DNA of 64,000 nucleotides from Elusimicrobium simillimum (GCF_049639735.1 NZ_JBEVVA010000003.1:248001-312000); one strand, 5' to 3'. Shown: positions 8,858 through 17,345, numbered from the stretch's first letter. Program-made: numbers and translations. The notes: generated by a model not told the origin, from the sequence alone.

Positions 8858-10476
8858 GAAAACTATTAGTTTTTATTTTACTTTGCCCCACTTTGCTTTT
8901 GGCGCAGGTGCCTGATTTTGATTCTCTTACCGTAGAGCAAAAACTGGGGCAGACACTTGTGGCGTTTGTAGATACCGACAATGCCGACTCTTACCGCACG
9001 GCCATAGAGGCGGGCATGGTGGGCGGTATTCTTATACAATGGGGCGATTATTCTCTAGAGCGAACCACAAAATTGGCCGCTAAACTGCAAGGCTGGGCCG
9101 CCAAATCACCTACCAAAATACCTTTGCTTATTTCTATAGATTATGAGGGCGGCACCGTTTATACGCCTGTAACTTTAGGCTTTGAATACTTGCCCACAAA
9201 TATGATGATAGCCGCCGCGGCTGATGAAGACGCCGCCGCCCGTCTGTTTTACCTTGCCGGGCTGCAGCTAAAAAACGCGGGCATACATATTAACTTTTCC
9301 CCGGTGGTTGACGTTAATATTAACCCCGGCAACCCTATTATAGGCGTGCGTTCTTTTGGGTCTGACCCTGTGCTGGTGGGCAAAATGGGAGGCGCTGTTA
9401 TAAGCGGGCTGAGCGCGGCGGGCGTAATGCCTGTGGCCAAGCATTTCCCGGGGCATGGGAATACGGTAATAGACTCTCACTACGCTTTGCCTGTGCTGGA
9501 TACAAATAAAAAAGAAATGGAAACGGTGCACCTTGCGCCTTTTAAAAAAGCCATAGAAGCCGGCGTGCCCGGCATTATGACGGCGCACATAATTTATAAA
9601 AGTTACGACCCTAAATACCCCGCCACATATTCTAAAAAGATTTTGGGCGACCTGCTTAGAAAACAAATGAAATTTAACGGCGTAATAATATCAGACGCGC
9701 TGGATATGAAGGGCGCCACCGCTGACGGCAATATAGCGCTTAGCACCGCGCGTACTATTGAGGCCGGCACAGATATGGCGCTGACGGGCAGGTTTTTAAA
9801 TTTTGAGTCTATTTACCATAAAGTATACGCCTATAAAGGCACCGAGCTTTCCGAAAAAAGAATAAACGACGCCGCCAAAAAAATATACGAATTAAAGCGC
9901 GATCTTGGTTTGTTTGACACAAACAAAAAGGAAGATAATAAAGAAACAGCCAAAGCCTACGCCGCAGCGGCTAACACCATAGCGCAAAAAGCGGTAACAG
10001 TTTTAAGAAACAAAAGCAATGCTGTGCCGTATAAAACAGATAATCACGAAGGCAAAAAATTATGCGCCGTTTTCTTCGCCCCAACAAGATTTGCCGAGGA
10101 AATAACCGCATTTAAACAGCCTTTTTTAGAAAAAGGCTGGAAAGTAAATTTTTATAACGCCGCCATGCGCCCCACCAGCAAAGATTTAAAACGCGCCAAT
10201 AACTGCGCCAAAAACGCCGACCTGGTTGTGGTGGGCAGCTTGCAATGGGCGGCAAAACCGTTTAGAGCGCAGACCTCAACTATAGCGGCTATACTTAAAA
10301 ATAACCCCAACGCCGTGGTAATTTCTATGATGAGCCCGTACGAGGTTTCTACCTATCCGCAGGCTAAAAATGTAATGCTGACATACGGCATAAGCAGGTT
10401 TTCCATGAGGGCGGCGGCGGACGTACTGCTGGGTAATATTCCCGTGCAGGGCAAGCTGCCAATTGAACTGAAGTAA
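8854..10476 (+). CDS. Secreted glycoside hydrolase family 3 (NagZ-like beta-N-acetylhexosaminidase)
   Basis: Likely releases N-acetylglucosamine from cell-wall or other beta-linked sugars. Residues 1-17 form a signal peptide (cleavage near LLLA-QV). The NagZ signature KHFPGHG (196-202) is followed by the acid/base dyad Asp207-Ser-His209, and the nucleophile is Asp281 in SDALDMKG. A second C-terminal domain (about 350-540) is present, as in two-domain GH3 NagZ proteins of Bacillus type. A signal peptide on a NagZ-like enzyme points to periplasmic or extracellular action, unlike cytoplasmic E. coli NagZ. Translationally coupled to the phosphoesterase. Confidence 0.88.
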   Translation: MRKLLVFILLCPTLLLAQVPDFDSLTVEQKLGQTLVAFVDTDNADSYRTAIEAGMVGGILIQWGDYSLERTTKLAAKLQGWAAKSPTKIPLLISIDYEGGTVYTPVTLGFEYLPTNMMIAAAADEDAAARLFYLAGLQLKNAGIHINFSPVVDVNINPGNPIIGVRSFGSDPVLVGKMGGAVISGLSAAGVMPVAKHFPGHGNTVIDSHYALPVLDTNKKEMETVHLAPFKKAIEAGVPGIMTAHIIYKSYDPKYPATYSKKILGDLLRKQMKFNGVIISDALDMKGATADGNIALSTARTIEAGTDMALTGRFLNFESIYHKVYAYKGTELSEKRINDAAKKIYELKRDLGLFDTNKKEDNKETAKAYAAAANTIAQKAVTVLRNKSNAVPYKTDNHEGKKLCAVFFAPTRFAEEITAFKQPFLEKGWKVNFYNAAMRPTSKDLKRANNCAKNADLVVVGSLQWAAKPFRAQTSTIAAILKNNPNAVVISMMSPYEVSTYPQAKNVMLTYGISRFSMRAAADVLLGNIPVQGKLPIELK

Positions 10477-10497
10477 TTAAATTTACCTGGAGAGATT

Positions 10498-11034
10498 ATG
10501 AAAAAAATTATTTTACTTGTAGCAGCAGTTATACTTGTTTTGGGAGTACTGTTTGGATTTGTTTTTTATAAATTTAATTTTACCCCTTTGTCTTTCCCAA
10601 AATCTGATATTGCGCTGTCACATGACTCTTGGAAAGAACAGCATTTTGAGAAGGAAAGGGTTTCTTTGGAGTTTCCTTTGACGCTTGTAAAAGCAGAAAG
10701 AAAATTAGCGGACGGAGAAGATTCTATGTTAACTTATGCAATAAACTCCGATCCGAGTGCTTTTAACTTTGCATTAGGCTATTATGCTTTCCCCAATTCG
10801 GAAATTCAGGAGCCTGAAATAGAGGGGAATCTTACCAAAACAGTGTTGGATATAGGCGGTAAAAAATGTAACTCCAGCGAAGAAGTAAATACTTATTTAG
10901 GCAGAGATTTTCATTCTCAATATATCAGCTGTATACAAAAAAACGAAGTTTGGCTTTTTGTGCTTAATTATAAAAATACTAATGAAAACAAAGAGTTCGC
11001 ACAAAGGCTTTTGAAAAGTATAAAAATAAAATAA
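10498..11034 (+). CDS. Hypothetical protein with N-terminal membrane anchor
   Basis: 178 aa, not recognised. A hydrophobic segment at residues 4-24 acts as a signal anchor or signal peptide; the rest is soluble and contains two cysteines (in KKCNSSEE and QYISCIQ) that could form a periplasmic disulfide. GGAGAG precedes the ATG by a few bases. It lies 21 bases after the GH3 gene and ends at a terminator, so it is the third gene of that transcript. Confidence 0.7.
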   Translation: MKKIILLVAAVILVLGVLFGFVFYKFNFTPLSFPKSDIALSHDSWKEQHFEKERVSLEFPLTLVKAERKLADGEDSMLTYAINSDPSAFNFALGYYAFPNSEIQEPEIEGNLTKTVLDIGGKKCNSSEEVNTYLGRDFHSQYISCIQKNEVWLFVLNYKNTNENKEFAQRLLKSIKIK

Positions 11035-11050
11035 TAATATTTATGACGTA

Positions 11051-11081
11051 AAAATCCCGCTACTAAGTAGCGGGATTTTTT
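11051..11081. terminator. Bidirectional terminator
   Basis: A 13-bp stem AAAATCCCGCTAC / GTAGCGGGATTTT with a 3-base loop and T tracts on both strands, between the converging 10498-11034 gene and dedA. Confidence 0.92.
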
Positions 11082-11093
11082 GTTTTTAAATAT

Positions 11094-11741
11094 TTAATTC
11101 TTTTCCATTTTGGCGCGTATTATTTCTACCCCCGCCGGGATGAACGATATTACAACTATCGCAACAATTACGTAGTGAAAATGGTTTTGCACTACAGGCA
11201 AATCGCCAAAAATATAGCCGCCCACGCAAAATATTAATACCCACGCTATCGCGCCTATTACGTTGTAGCTTATAAACTTACGGTACGTCATAGCGCCTAT
11301 GCCCGCCACAAACGGGGCGAAGGTGCGTATAATGGGTATAAAACGTGCTAAAATAATTGTTTTGCCGCCGTATTTTTCGTAAAAATTATGCGCGCGCATA
11401 AGGTGCGCTTTGTTAAGCCAGCGGCTGCTTTCGCTTTTAAAAACTTTTGGGCCTATATGTTTGCCTATCTCATAATTAACGCTGTCGCCCCCTATTGCCG
11501 CTACTATTAGCAGGCCGATAACCAGGTAAAGGTTAATAGGGCTGCCGTCAATACTGGCCAGCGCGCCTACGGCAAAAAGCAGCGAGTCCCCGGGTAAAAA
11601 CGGCGTTACTACCAGCCCCGTCTCGCAAAACACTATAACAAAGAGTAAAACGTAAAGCCACGGGCCAAGCGTGCCGGCCCAAGCATTAAGGTGTACATCA
11701 AGATGTAAAAAAACGTCAACGGCTTGAGTTAAAATTTCCAT
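11094..11741 (-). CDS. DedA family membrane protein
   Basis: 215 aa polytopic inner-membrane protein of the DedA/VTT superfamily, linked to membrane lipid transport (undecaprenyl phosphate or phospholipid flipping) in studied members. The hallmark TPFLPGDSLLFAVG lies in the N-terminal third, and the conserved ARFIPIIRTFAPFVAGIG stretch is in the centre. Several hydrophobic helices follow. No Shine-Dalgarno is visible; TAGAAT lies six bases before the ATG, which suggests a leaderless message. Confidence 0.9.
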   Translation of the reverse strand: MEILTQAVDVFLHLDVHLNAWAGTLGPWLYVLLFVIVFCETGLVVTPFLPGDSLLFAVGALASIDGSPINLYLVIGLLIVAAIGGDSVNYEIGKHIGPKVFKSESSRWLNKAHLMRAHNFYEKYGGKTIILARFIPIIRTFAPFVAGIGAMTYRKFISYNVIGAIAWVLIFCVGGYIFGDLPVVQNHFHYVIVAIVVISFIPAGVEIIRAKMEKN

Positions 11742-11776
11742 AGTAATATTCTACAAAATTTATATAATTAACTATT
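11742..11776. promoter_or_regulatory. Divergent leaderless promoters of dedA and the receiver-GGDEF gene
   Basis: Only 35 bases separate the two start codons. On the minus strand TAGAAT (11748-11753) lies 6 nt before the dedA ATG; on the plus strand TATAAT (11763-11768) lies 8 nt before the ATG at 11777. Neither gene has a Shine-Dalgarno, so both messages probably begin at or near the start codon, and each -35 region would fall in the other gene's 5' end. Confidence 0.6.
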
Positions 11777-12703
11777 ATGGCTAACGAAAAAATTTTAATA
11801 GCGGACGATAACAAACAGATACGTGAACTTGTGTCAGAAATTTTAGTTGACGCCGGGTACGAGGTTGTAACCGCCGTTGACGGGCACGACGCTATTGAAA
11901 AAATTTATAAAGAAAACCCGTCGCTTTGCATTGTTGATTATGAGATGCCCGGCCGCACGGGCTTTGACGTTGTTAAAGAAGTGCGCAGCCGCGTGGCCTA
12001 CCTCAACATGCCTATAATGATTTTTACCGCCGTTGAAGACAGAGAAACAAAATTAGAAGGCCTTGGCTTAGACATTGACGACTATTTAAACAAACCTGCC
12101 GACGCTGATGAAATTGTGGCAAGAGTAAAACTTTTGCTGCGCCGCAACGTGCAAAAATTAAACTCCAACCCGCTTACCAGATTGCCCGGCACCCCGGCCA
12201 TACAGTCACATGTTGAGGCAAGAATAAACGCCGGCCTGCCCTTTGCCGTGCTTTACTGCGATTTAAATAATTTTAAAGCCGTTAACGATAAATACGGTTT
12301 TGACGAGGGCGACAAAGTATTAAAATTTACCGCCGATACTATTGTAGCGGCAACTAAGTTAGACAAAGACGGTTTTGTCGGGCACATAGGCGGCGATGAT
12401 TTTATAGCAGTATGCGCCTTTGACTACGCCGATGACGTTGCTAAAGAAATAATTTCTGTGTTCGACCAAAAGTCACCTTATTTTTATAATGACGAGGACA
12501 GAGCGCAAGGCTATATGATTTCGCACGACAGAAAAGGCGAGGAGCAGCAGTTCCCGTTCCTTTCAATTGGCATAGGTATAGTGCATAATACTAAACGCCC
12601 GATAACATCTTTTGCCATGGTTAGCAATATCGGCGCCGAGCTTAAAGCGCTTGTCAAACAGCAGGCGGGCAGCGCATATGCTTTCGACCGCAGAGACAGT
12701 TAG
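11777..12703 (+). CDS. Response regulator with GGDEF output domain
   Basis: 308 aa two-domain signalling protein. The receiver (1-122) has the acidic pair D10/D11, phosphoacceptor Asp54 in CIVDYEMPG, and the NKPAD lysine. The second domain (about 132-305) is a GGDEF fold with the signature GGDDF at 205-209 instead of GGDEF/GGEEF and an SIGIGIV strand. The Glu-to-Asp change at a metal/catalytic position leaves cyclase activity uncertain; it may make c-di-GMP weakly or act as a binding domain. No sensor kinase is adjacent. Confidence 0.88.
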   Translation: MANEKILIADDNKQIRELVSEILVDAGYEVVTAVDGHDAIEKIYKENPSLCIVDYEMPGRTGFDVVKEVRSRVAYLNMPIMIFTAVEDRETKLEGLGLDIDDYLNKPADADEIVARVKLLLRRNVQKLNSNPLTRLPGTPAIQSHVEARINAGLPFAVLYCDLNNFKAVNDKYGFDEGDKVLKFTADTIVAATKLDKDGFVGHIGGDDFIAVCAFDYADDVAKEIISVFDQKSPYFYNDEDRAQGYMISHDRKGEEQQFPFLSIGIGIVHNTKRPITSFAMVSNIGAELKALVKQQAGSAYAFDRRDS

Positions 12704-12715
12704 ATTTAAAAATCC

Positions 12716-12930
12716 TTTTTTCGCTTCGCGTCCCATTTGTTGCGCTCTCTGCGGTCGCTTTGTTTTCAATCAGCGGAATAAAATTTCTTCGGCTTTTGGT
12801 AAAATTGGGACTTTCTATTTTTCAACACACCCACCGTGTTACCCGCACCAAGTGTGCTGAAAAATAGAAAGTCCCAATTTTATTCAAAATCCTGTGAAAT
12901 TCACTAATACTACGGCACTTATAACAACAT
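12716..12930. repeat. Intergenic long-hairpin element A
   Basis: A perfect-but-one 29-bp inverted repeat (12801-12829 and 12853-12881, starting AAAATTGGGACTTTC) closes on a 23-base loop beginning CCCACCGTGTT. The flanks, AATCAGCGGAATAAAATTTC on the left and CCTGTGAAATTCACT on the right, also pair partly, so about 130 bases can fold as one hairpin. The right end carries ACGGCACTTATAACA. Loop and flanks recur at 43094-43345 with different stem sequence. It sits between two converging genes and has no coding potential. Confidence 0.85.
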
Positions 12931-12933
12931 AAA

Positions 12934-13998
12934 CTAATCTATTATCCCGCCGCCAAGCACCAGGTCATCCTGGTAAAAAACAACGCTTTGGCCTGATGTG
13001 GCCGACATTTGCGGGGCGTCAAACTTTACTTCCGCCGTGCCGTCTGTCAACGGGGTTACGGTTGCGTCCGCCGGGGGGTGCATTTGGCGTATTTTGGCAC
13101 GCACTTTTATTGGTGCGGCCGGCGTTTCTACAGACCCCCAGTTAAGGTCAGTTGCTATAAGAGTGTCTGAATATAAATCTTCTTTTGTGCCAACCACAAC
13201 TAAATTTTGTTTGGCTAAAAGTTCTATTACGTACATAGGCTCTTTGGTGCCGCTCAGGCCTATGCCTTTGCGTTTGCCTATGGTAAAGTTCCACACACCG
13301 TTATGCGTGCCCAGTACATTGCCTTGTTTGTCCACAATGCTGCCGGGTTTTGCGTCAAATTTTAAAATATCGTTATAATCGCCGCAGTAAAAATCTTGGC
13401 TGTCGGCCTTTTCGGCTACGGGAATGTTTTTTTGTTTAGCTAATTCACGCACAGTTTTCTTGGTCATTGCGCCAAGCGGGAACAGTGTTGTGGCCAGCTG
13501 CGCCTGGGTAAGGCGGTAGAGGAAATAGGTTTGGTCGCGCGTGGCGTCCAGCGCGGTTCTAAGCTGGTAGCGGTTGGTAGCGGCGTCAAATGTTATGCGG
13601 GCATAGTGGCCTGTGGCAAATTTATCAAAATCTATACCTTGTTCTTTGGCCAGTTTTGGCAGCATGCCAAATTTAATATAGCTGTTGCACCATACGCACG
13701 GGTTTGGCGTGCGGCCCTTTTTATATTCTTCTTTAAAATTGTCTATTACTATTTTTTTGTATTCTTCACGGCAGTCTACCACTTTAAAGGGGATGTTTAA
13801 GAGATTGGCCACCTTTTCCACAGTTTCAATGTCTTTGTCTTCCGGGCCCAGGCAGGCGTTGTTGGGGCCCTGGGGCGTGGGCAGGCTGGCGTCCCATATA
13901 GACATTATGGCGCCGGTTACGTCGTTGCCCTGCTCTTTTAAGAGGGCGGCTGTTAAAGCGGAATCTACGCCCCCGCTAAGGCCTACCAGTATTTTCAT
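12934..13998 (-). CDS. mnmA: tRNA-specific 2-thiouridylase MnmA
   Basis: Adds sulfur to U34 of Lys, Glu and Gln tRNAs. The PP-loop GLSGGVDSA (6-14) binds ATP. The catalytic cysteines are Cys101 (in NPCVWCN) and Cys205 (in SQDFYCGDY). The tRNA-binding GHYAR and C-terminal beta-barrel regions are present. Length of 354 aa is normal. No Shine-Dalgarno is visible; TATAAT ends six bases before the ATG, so the message is probably leaderless. Confidence 0.97.
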   Translation of the reverse strand: MKILVGLSGGVDSALTAALLKEQGNDVTGAIMSIWDASLPTPQGPNNACLGPEDKDIETVEKVANLLNIPFKVVDCREEYKKIVIDNFKEEYKKGRTPNPCVWCNSYIKFGMLPKLAKEQGIDFDKFATGHYARITFDAATNRYQLRTALDATRDQTYFLYRLTQAQLATTLFPLGAMTKKTVRELAKQKNIPVAEKADSQDFYCGDYNDILKFDAKPGSIVDKQGNVLGTHNGVWNFTIGKRKGIGLSGTKEPMYVIELLAKQNLVVVGTKEDLYSDTLIATDLNWGSVETPAAPIKVRAKIRQMHPPADATVTPLTDGTAEVKFDAPQMSATSGQSVVFYQDDLVLGGGIID

Positions 13999-14010
13999 GC
14001 TTATATTATA
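13999..14010 (-). promoter_or_regulatory. mnmA -10 box, leaderless start
   Basis: Read on the minus strand, TATAAT (14005-14010) is followed by six bases and the mnmA ATG. At this spacing transcription should begin at the A of ATG. Confidence 0.6.
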
Positions 14011-14027
14011 CCTTTTTGAGATTTTAG

Positions 14028-14137
14028 TTGTCTGGAAGCGGGTTTATTTGCTATTATATTTAAAGCTGAATAAGCTAATCTGAAGGACGCTCAGACCACG
14101 GGAGAAACCGGGGGGCTGGGCACTTTGTCCTTTTTTT
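14028..14137 (+). promoter_or_regulatory. Promoter and terminator-like hairpin ahead of rplU
   Basis: TTGTCT (14028-14033), 18 bases, TATTAT (14052-14057) form a plausible promoter. Downstream, AAGGAC (14083-14088) pairs with GTCCTT (14127-14132), and GCTCAG (14089-14094) with CTGGGC (14116-14121), around an inner CGG/CCG. A run of seven T follows at once (14131-14137). A second -10 box, TATAAT (14140-14145), lies six bases before the rplU ATG. The structure is either an attenuator for rplU or a free small RNA of about 75 nt with its own terminator. It does not match a riboswitch I can name. Confidence 0.55.
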
Positions 14138-14151
14138 GGTATAATAAAAAC

Positions 14152-14466
14152 ATGTACGCAATAATAGAAACAGGTGGAAAACAATACTGGGTTAAACCCG
14201 GTCAAAATCTGCAGGTTGAAAAACTGGACGTTGAAGCCGGTCAAAGCGTTGATTTAAAAGTGCTTTGGGCCAACGATACCGACAGTACCTCAGCAGATGC
14301 CAAAGCTGGCAGCAATACAGCCAAGGTCACCGCTCAAGTGGTTAAACATTTGAGAGGCAAAAAAATAATTATCTTCAAGAAAAGACCTAAAAAGGGTTAC
14401 GAAAGAACCCAGGGTCACCGTCAGGATCTTTCCGAGATTAAGATAACAGACATTAAATTAGGATAA
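14152..14466 (+). CDS. rplU: 50S ribosomal protein L21
   Basis: 104 aa 23S rRNA-binding protein. It begins MYAIIETGGKQYWVKPGQ, the L21 signature, and has the conserved C-terminal KKRPKKGYERTQGHRQ. An ATG 27 bases upstream adds an unconserved extension, so 14152 is chosen. TATAAT lies six bases before it and there is no Shine-Dalgarno. rpmA follows after 14 bases. Confidence 0.97.
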   Translation: MYAIIETGGKQYWVKPGQNLQVEKLDVEAGQSVDLKVLWANDTDSTSADAKAGSNTAKVTAQVVKHLRGKKIIIFKKRPKKGYERTQGHRQDLSEIKITDIKLG

Positions 14467-14480
14467 ATAGGTGAGATAAA

Positions 14481-14852
14481 ATGGCTACAAGTAAATCACA
14501 AGGTTCGTCCTCAAACGGAAGAGACTCCCACGGTCAACGACTTGGGATGAAAAGATACGGAAATCAATTTGTCAATGCCGGTGAAATTATCGTAAAACAA
14601 CGCGGTACAAAATTTTTACCGGGCGCCAACGTTTCAAGAGCTAGCGATGACAGCCTTTTCGCAAGAAAAGCCGGCATAGTTACCTTTGAATGGGCAAAGA
14701 AAGATAAAAAGAAAATTTCTGTCTACCCGAAGGGTGAAGAACCTAAAGCAAAAGTTGAAACAAAAGCCGCGGCCAAGCCCGCAGCCAAAGCACAGCCTAA
14801 AAAAGCAACAGCCGCTAAAAAGCCGGCCGCTAAAAAAGCTGAAGCAAAATAA
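14481..14852 (+). CDS. rpmA: 50S ribosomal protein L27 with long Ala/Lys tail
   Basis: The conserved L27 core (about residues 1-85: SSSNGRDSHGQRLGMKRYG, QRGTKFLPGANV) is followed by some 38 residues made almost only of Ala, Lys and Pro. L27 is usually about 85 aa, so the 123 aa length comes from the tail. The N-terminus is MATSKSQG rather than MAHKKGVG. It is in the rplU operon and ends at a terminator. Confidence 0.96.
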   Translation: MATSKSQGSSSNGRDSHGQRLGMKRYGNQFVNAGEIIVKQRGTKFLPGANVSRASDDSLFARKAGIVTFEWAKKDKKKISVYPKGEEPKAKVETKAAAKPAAKAQPKKATAAKKPAAKKAEAK

Positions 14853-14870
14853 ACTGATTGCAAACTAATA

Positions 14871-14903
14871 AAAGCACATACACCTTGTGTATGTGCTTTT
14901 TTT
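14871..14903 (+). terminator. Terminator after rpmA
   Basis: A 13-bp stem AAAGCACATACAC / GTGTATGTGCTTT with a CTT loop, then a T run. Confidence 0.92.
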
Positions 14904-14938
14904 GACCTAAAATAGACACCTGTTAAATAGGAGAAAAT

Positions 14939-15589
14939 ATGAATAACTTTATAAACAAATGGATGGAAGATTTAACAGGCAAATTAACCGCCGCATTTGG
15001 CCCCAGGTTGTTATTTGTCGGCCTGCAAGGCAGCTACAGGCGCGGGGAGGAAACCGCCGCCAGCGATATTGACGCCGTTGTAATACTGGACACGCTTAGC
15101 ACCGCAGATTTAAAAGAATATAAAAATATTACGGCAACTATGCCTAAGGCGGAACTGGTGTGCGGGTTTATCAGCGGTAAAGCCGAACTTTTAAACTGGC
15201 CGAAGCAGGAAATTTTTCAGTTTTATAATGACACAGTCACTTTTTACGGTAATCTTGACGCTGTTGTGCCGCAAATTGGCAGAGATGACATTGTTAACGC
15301 TGTAAAAACGGGCGCTTCCGGCCTGTACCACGCGGCTGCGCACACTTATTTGCATGGCGATATAGATGGCGTTTTGCCCGCGCTTTATAAAAATACATTT
15401 TTTGTTTTGCTGCCGCTGCAATATTTGCGTGACGGAAAGTTCCACTCAAGCAGAAAGGAACTTCTGGCCAATCTTAACGGTATAGATAAAGAAATATTAG
15501 AAATTTGTATGGGCAAGGAAAGCCCGCCGCAGGAAAAATTTGAAAAACTTTTTAACTGGTGCGGAGCATTGTTGCGCGCGGACTTATAG
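14939..15589 (+). CDS. Nucleotidyltransferase-fold protein
   Basis: 216 aa. The motif GSYRRGEETAASDIDAVVI (about residues 31-49) is the polymerase-beta-type nucleotidyltransferase signature G-S-x-x-R-G-x(6)-S-D-I-D, with the metal-binding Asp pair intact. The C-terminal 110 residues look helical and resemble substrate-binding domains of small aminoglycoside- or protein-nucleotidylating enzymes. The substrate is not evident. AGGAG precedes the ATG. It sits between rpmA and obg, which are usually adjacent. Confidence 0.75.
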   Translation: MNNFINKWMEDLTGKLTAAFGPRLLFVGLQGSYRRGEETAASDIDAVVILDTLSTADLKEYKNITATMPKAELVCGFISGKAELLNWPKQEIFQFYNDTVTFYGNLDAVVPQIGRDDIVNAVKTGASGLYHAAAHTYLHGDIDGVLPALYKNTFFVLLPLQYLRDGKFHSSRKELLANLNGIDKEILEICMGKESPPQEKFEKLFNWCGALLRADL

Positions 15590-15648
15590 ATTGCATAACA
15601 GTTAAAAAAAGTATAATTTAAAGTAGGTTTTTATAGTAGAGAATAAAT

Positions 15649-17097
15649 ATGAGTTTTTTAGACAGAGTAAAAATATATGTTAAGGCCGGTAAAGGCGGCG
15701 ACGGGTGCCTCTCTTTCAGGAGAGAAAAGTTTATAGAATTTGGCGGGCCCAACGGCGGTAACGGCGGCAAGGGCGGCGATGTTTACATTAAAACAGAGCG
15801 CAACCTTACCACGCTTTTGGAGCTTGCCTATAACCCGCACATAGAAGCGCAAGACGGCGAGAAAGGCGGTACATACAACAAATTTGGCGTAGGCGGGGAA
15901 GACCATTATATTTATGTGCCCTGCGGCACCATTGTAAAAAAAGACGGCGTAATTATAGCTGACTTAACCGAAGAAGGCGAAGTGTTAAAAGTAGCCGAAG
16001 GCGGCCGCGGCGGCCGCGGCAACCAGAGTTTTAAGTCGCACGCCAACACCGCGCCGCGTATATCAGAAATAGGCCAGCCCGGCGAAGAAATTGTACTCTA
16101 CTTAGAACTTAAAGTGTTGGCGGACCTTGGTTTAGTGGGCTTTCCAAACGCTGGCAAAAGCACGTTTTTATCACGTGTTTCCGCCGCCCGCCCAAAAATA
16201 GCGGACTACCCTTTTACAACCTTAAACCCCAACCTTGGTATAGCCATGCACAAAAAAGTCAGCTTTGCCATAGCGGACATACCGGGCATTATTGAGGGCG
16301 CCAGCGAGGGCAAAGGTTTAGGCCACCAGTTTTTAAAACATATCGAGCGCACCCGCGTGCTTTTGCATCTTGTTGACCCTATGGGGTTTAAGGACGCCGA
16401 CGCCGTGGAGTCTGTTAAAATTATAGAAAAAGAATTAAAATCTTTCGACCGCGAGCTTGCTAAAAAGCCCCGCATAATAGCTGTAAACAAAGCAGACCTG
16501 CCCGAGGCTAAAGAAGTTTACGCTAAAATTGTAAAAAAATATAAAAAACATAAAATATTTTTAATTTCCGCCGCTACCGGCGAGGGCGTTAATGATGTGC
16601 TGGACGAGATAGTAAAAGTTATAGCCACCACGCCCGTACCTAAAACAGAACTTATGCGCACAGATGTTGCCGTGCACGGGGTGGAGCCCATGTTCCGCGT
16701 TGGTGAGCTGGACGACGGGCGCATACAAATATACGGCCGCAAAATAGAAGACATGGTTGCCATGACACACTTTAACCAGCCGGAAGGCGTAGAGCGTCTT
16801 AGAAAAACATTTAAAAAAATAGGCCTTGAAAAAGCTCTTCTTAAAAAAGGCATTACCCCCGGCGATATTATTGTAGTGGGTGAAAAAGAGTTTGAATGGA
16901 GCGGCACGGACCTTGATAATGACATGGCCGAGCAGCCCGATTTTGCCGGCTACAAACGCAGAACCACACAGGCCGAGCGCCTTGCCAAGCGTAAAGAGCG
17001 CAGGCTAAAAAAAGCACTTAACGCCACGGAGACGGAGGAAGTGTTTGAGGAAGACAACACCCCCGGCACCATGGAAATAGAAGAAGGTTTAGAGTAA
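15649..17097 (+). CDS. obg: GTPase Obg/CgtA
   Basis: Ribosome-assembly and stress GTPase. The glycine-rich Obg fold (about 1-158) contains GGNGGKGGDVYI and GGRGGRGN. The G domain has G1 GFPNAGKST, G3 DIPGIIEGAS, G4 NKADL and G5 SAATGEG. A C-terminal OCT domain and a 60-residue basic then acidic tail follow (482 aa, longer than the minimal form). It ends at a terminator. Confidence 0.97.
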   Translation: MSFLDRVKIYVKAGKGGDGCLSFRREKFIEFGGPNGGNGGKGGDVYIKTERNLTTLLELAYNPHIEAQDGEKGGTYNKFGVGGEDHYIYVPCGTIVKKDGVIIADLTEEGEVLKVAEGGRGGRGNQSFKSHANTAPRISEIGQPGEEIVLYLELKVLADLGLVGFPNAGKSTFLSRVSAARPKIADYPFTTLNPNLGIAMHKKVSFAIADIPGIIEGASEGKGLGHQFLKHIERTRVLLHLVDPMGFKDADAVESVKIIEKELKSFDRELAKKPRIIAVNKADLPEAKEVYAKIVKKYKKHKIFLISAATGEGVNDVLDEIVKVIATTPVPKTELMRTDVAVHGVEPMFRVGELDDGRIQIYGRKIEDMVAMTHFNQPEGVERLRKTFKKIGLEKALLKKGITPGDIIVVGEKEFEWSGTDLDNDMAEQPDFAGYKRRTTQAERLAKRKERRLKKALNATETEEVFEEDNTPGTMEIEEGLE

Positions 17098-17098
17098 A

Positions 17099-17127
17099 AA
17101 GTCCCGCCTAAAAGGCGGGACTTTTTT
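17099..17127 (+). terminator. Terminator after obg
   Basis: Stem AAGTCCCGCC / GGCGGGACTT, TAAA loop, then a T run. Confidence 0.92.
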
Positions 17128-17132
17128 ATTCT

Positions 17133-17345
17133 TCTTTTCGCTTCGCGTCCCAACTATTGCACTCTCTTCGTTCGCTTGGGTTTCATCAGCGGTTTAAATT
17201 TTCTTCGGATTTTGGCGGCTTTTTGTTTTTCTTTACACTCCCCGTACGCTTCGCCTTAAGTACTTGTTCGCGCAAAGAAAAACAAAAAGTCACTCAAACT
17301 CCTGTGAAAATTTTCCTCTATAACGACACTTATATAAAAATTTCA
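17133..17345. repeat. Intergenic long-hairpin element B
   Basis: A perfect 16-bp inverted repeat (17219-17234 and 17274-17289, CTTTTTGTTTTTCTTT) around a 39-base loop. The left flank CATCAGCGGTTTAAATTTTC and right flank CTCCTGTGAAAATTTTCC are variants of those in element A and again pair with each other. The right end carries AACGACACTTATA. The left end TTCGCTTCGCGTCCCA is shared with element A. Non-coding. Confidence 0.8.

Noticed and set aside
12801..12881. Ordinary terminator for the receiver-GGDEF gene and mnmA
   Set aside because: The 29-bp arms lie in a repeated element with conserved loop and no clear T run right after the stem; it may aid termination but that does not explain its structure.
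14083..14137. Known riboswitch (fluoride, preQ1, guanidine) or SRP RNA before rplU
   Set aside because: Conserved core sequences of these classes are not present.
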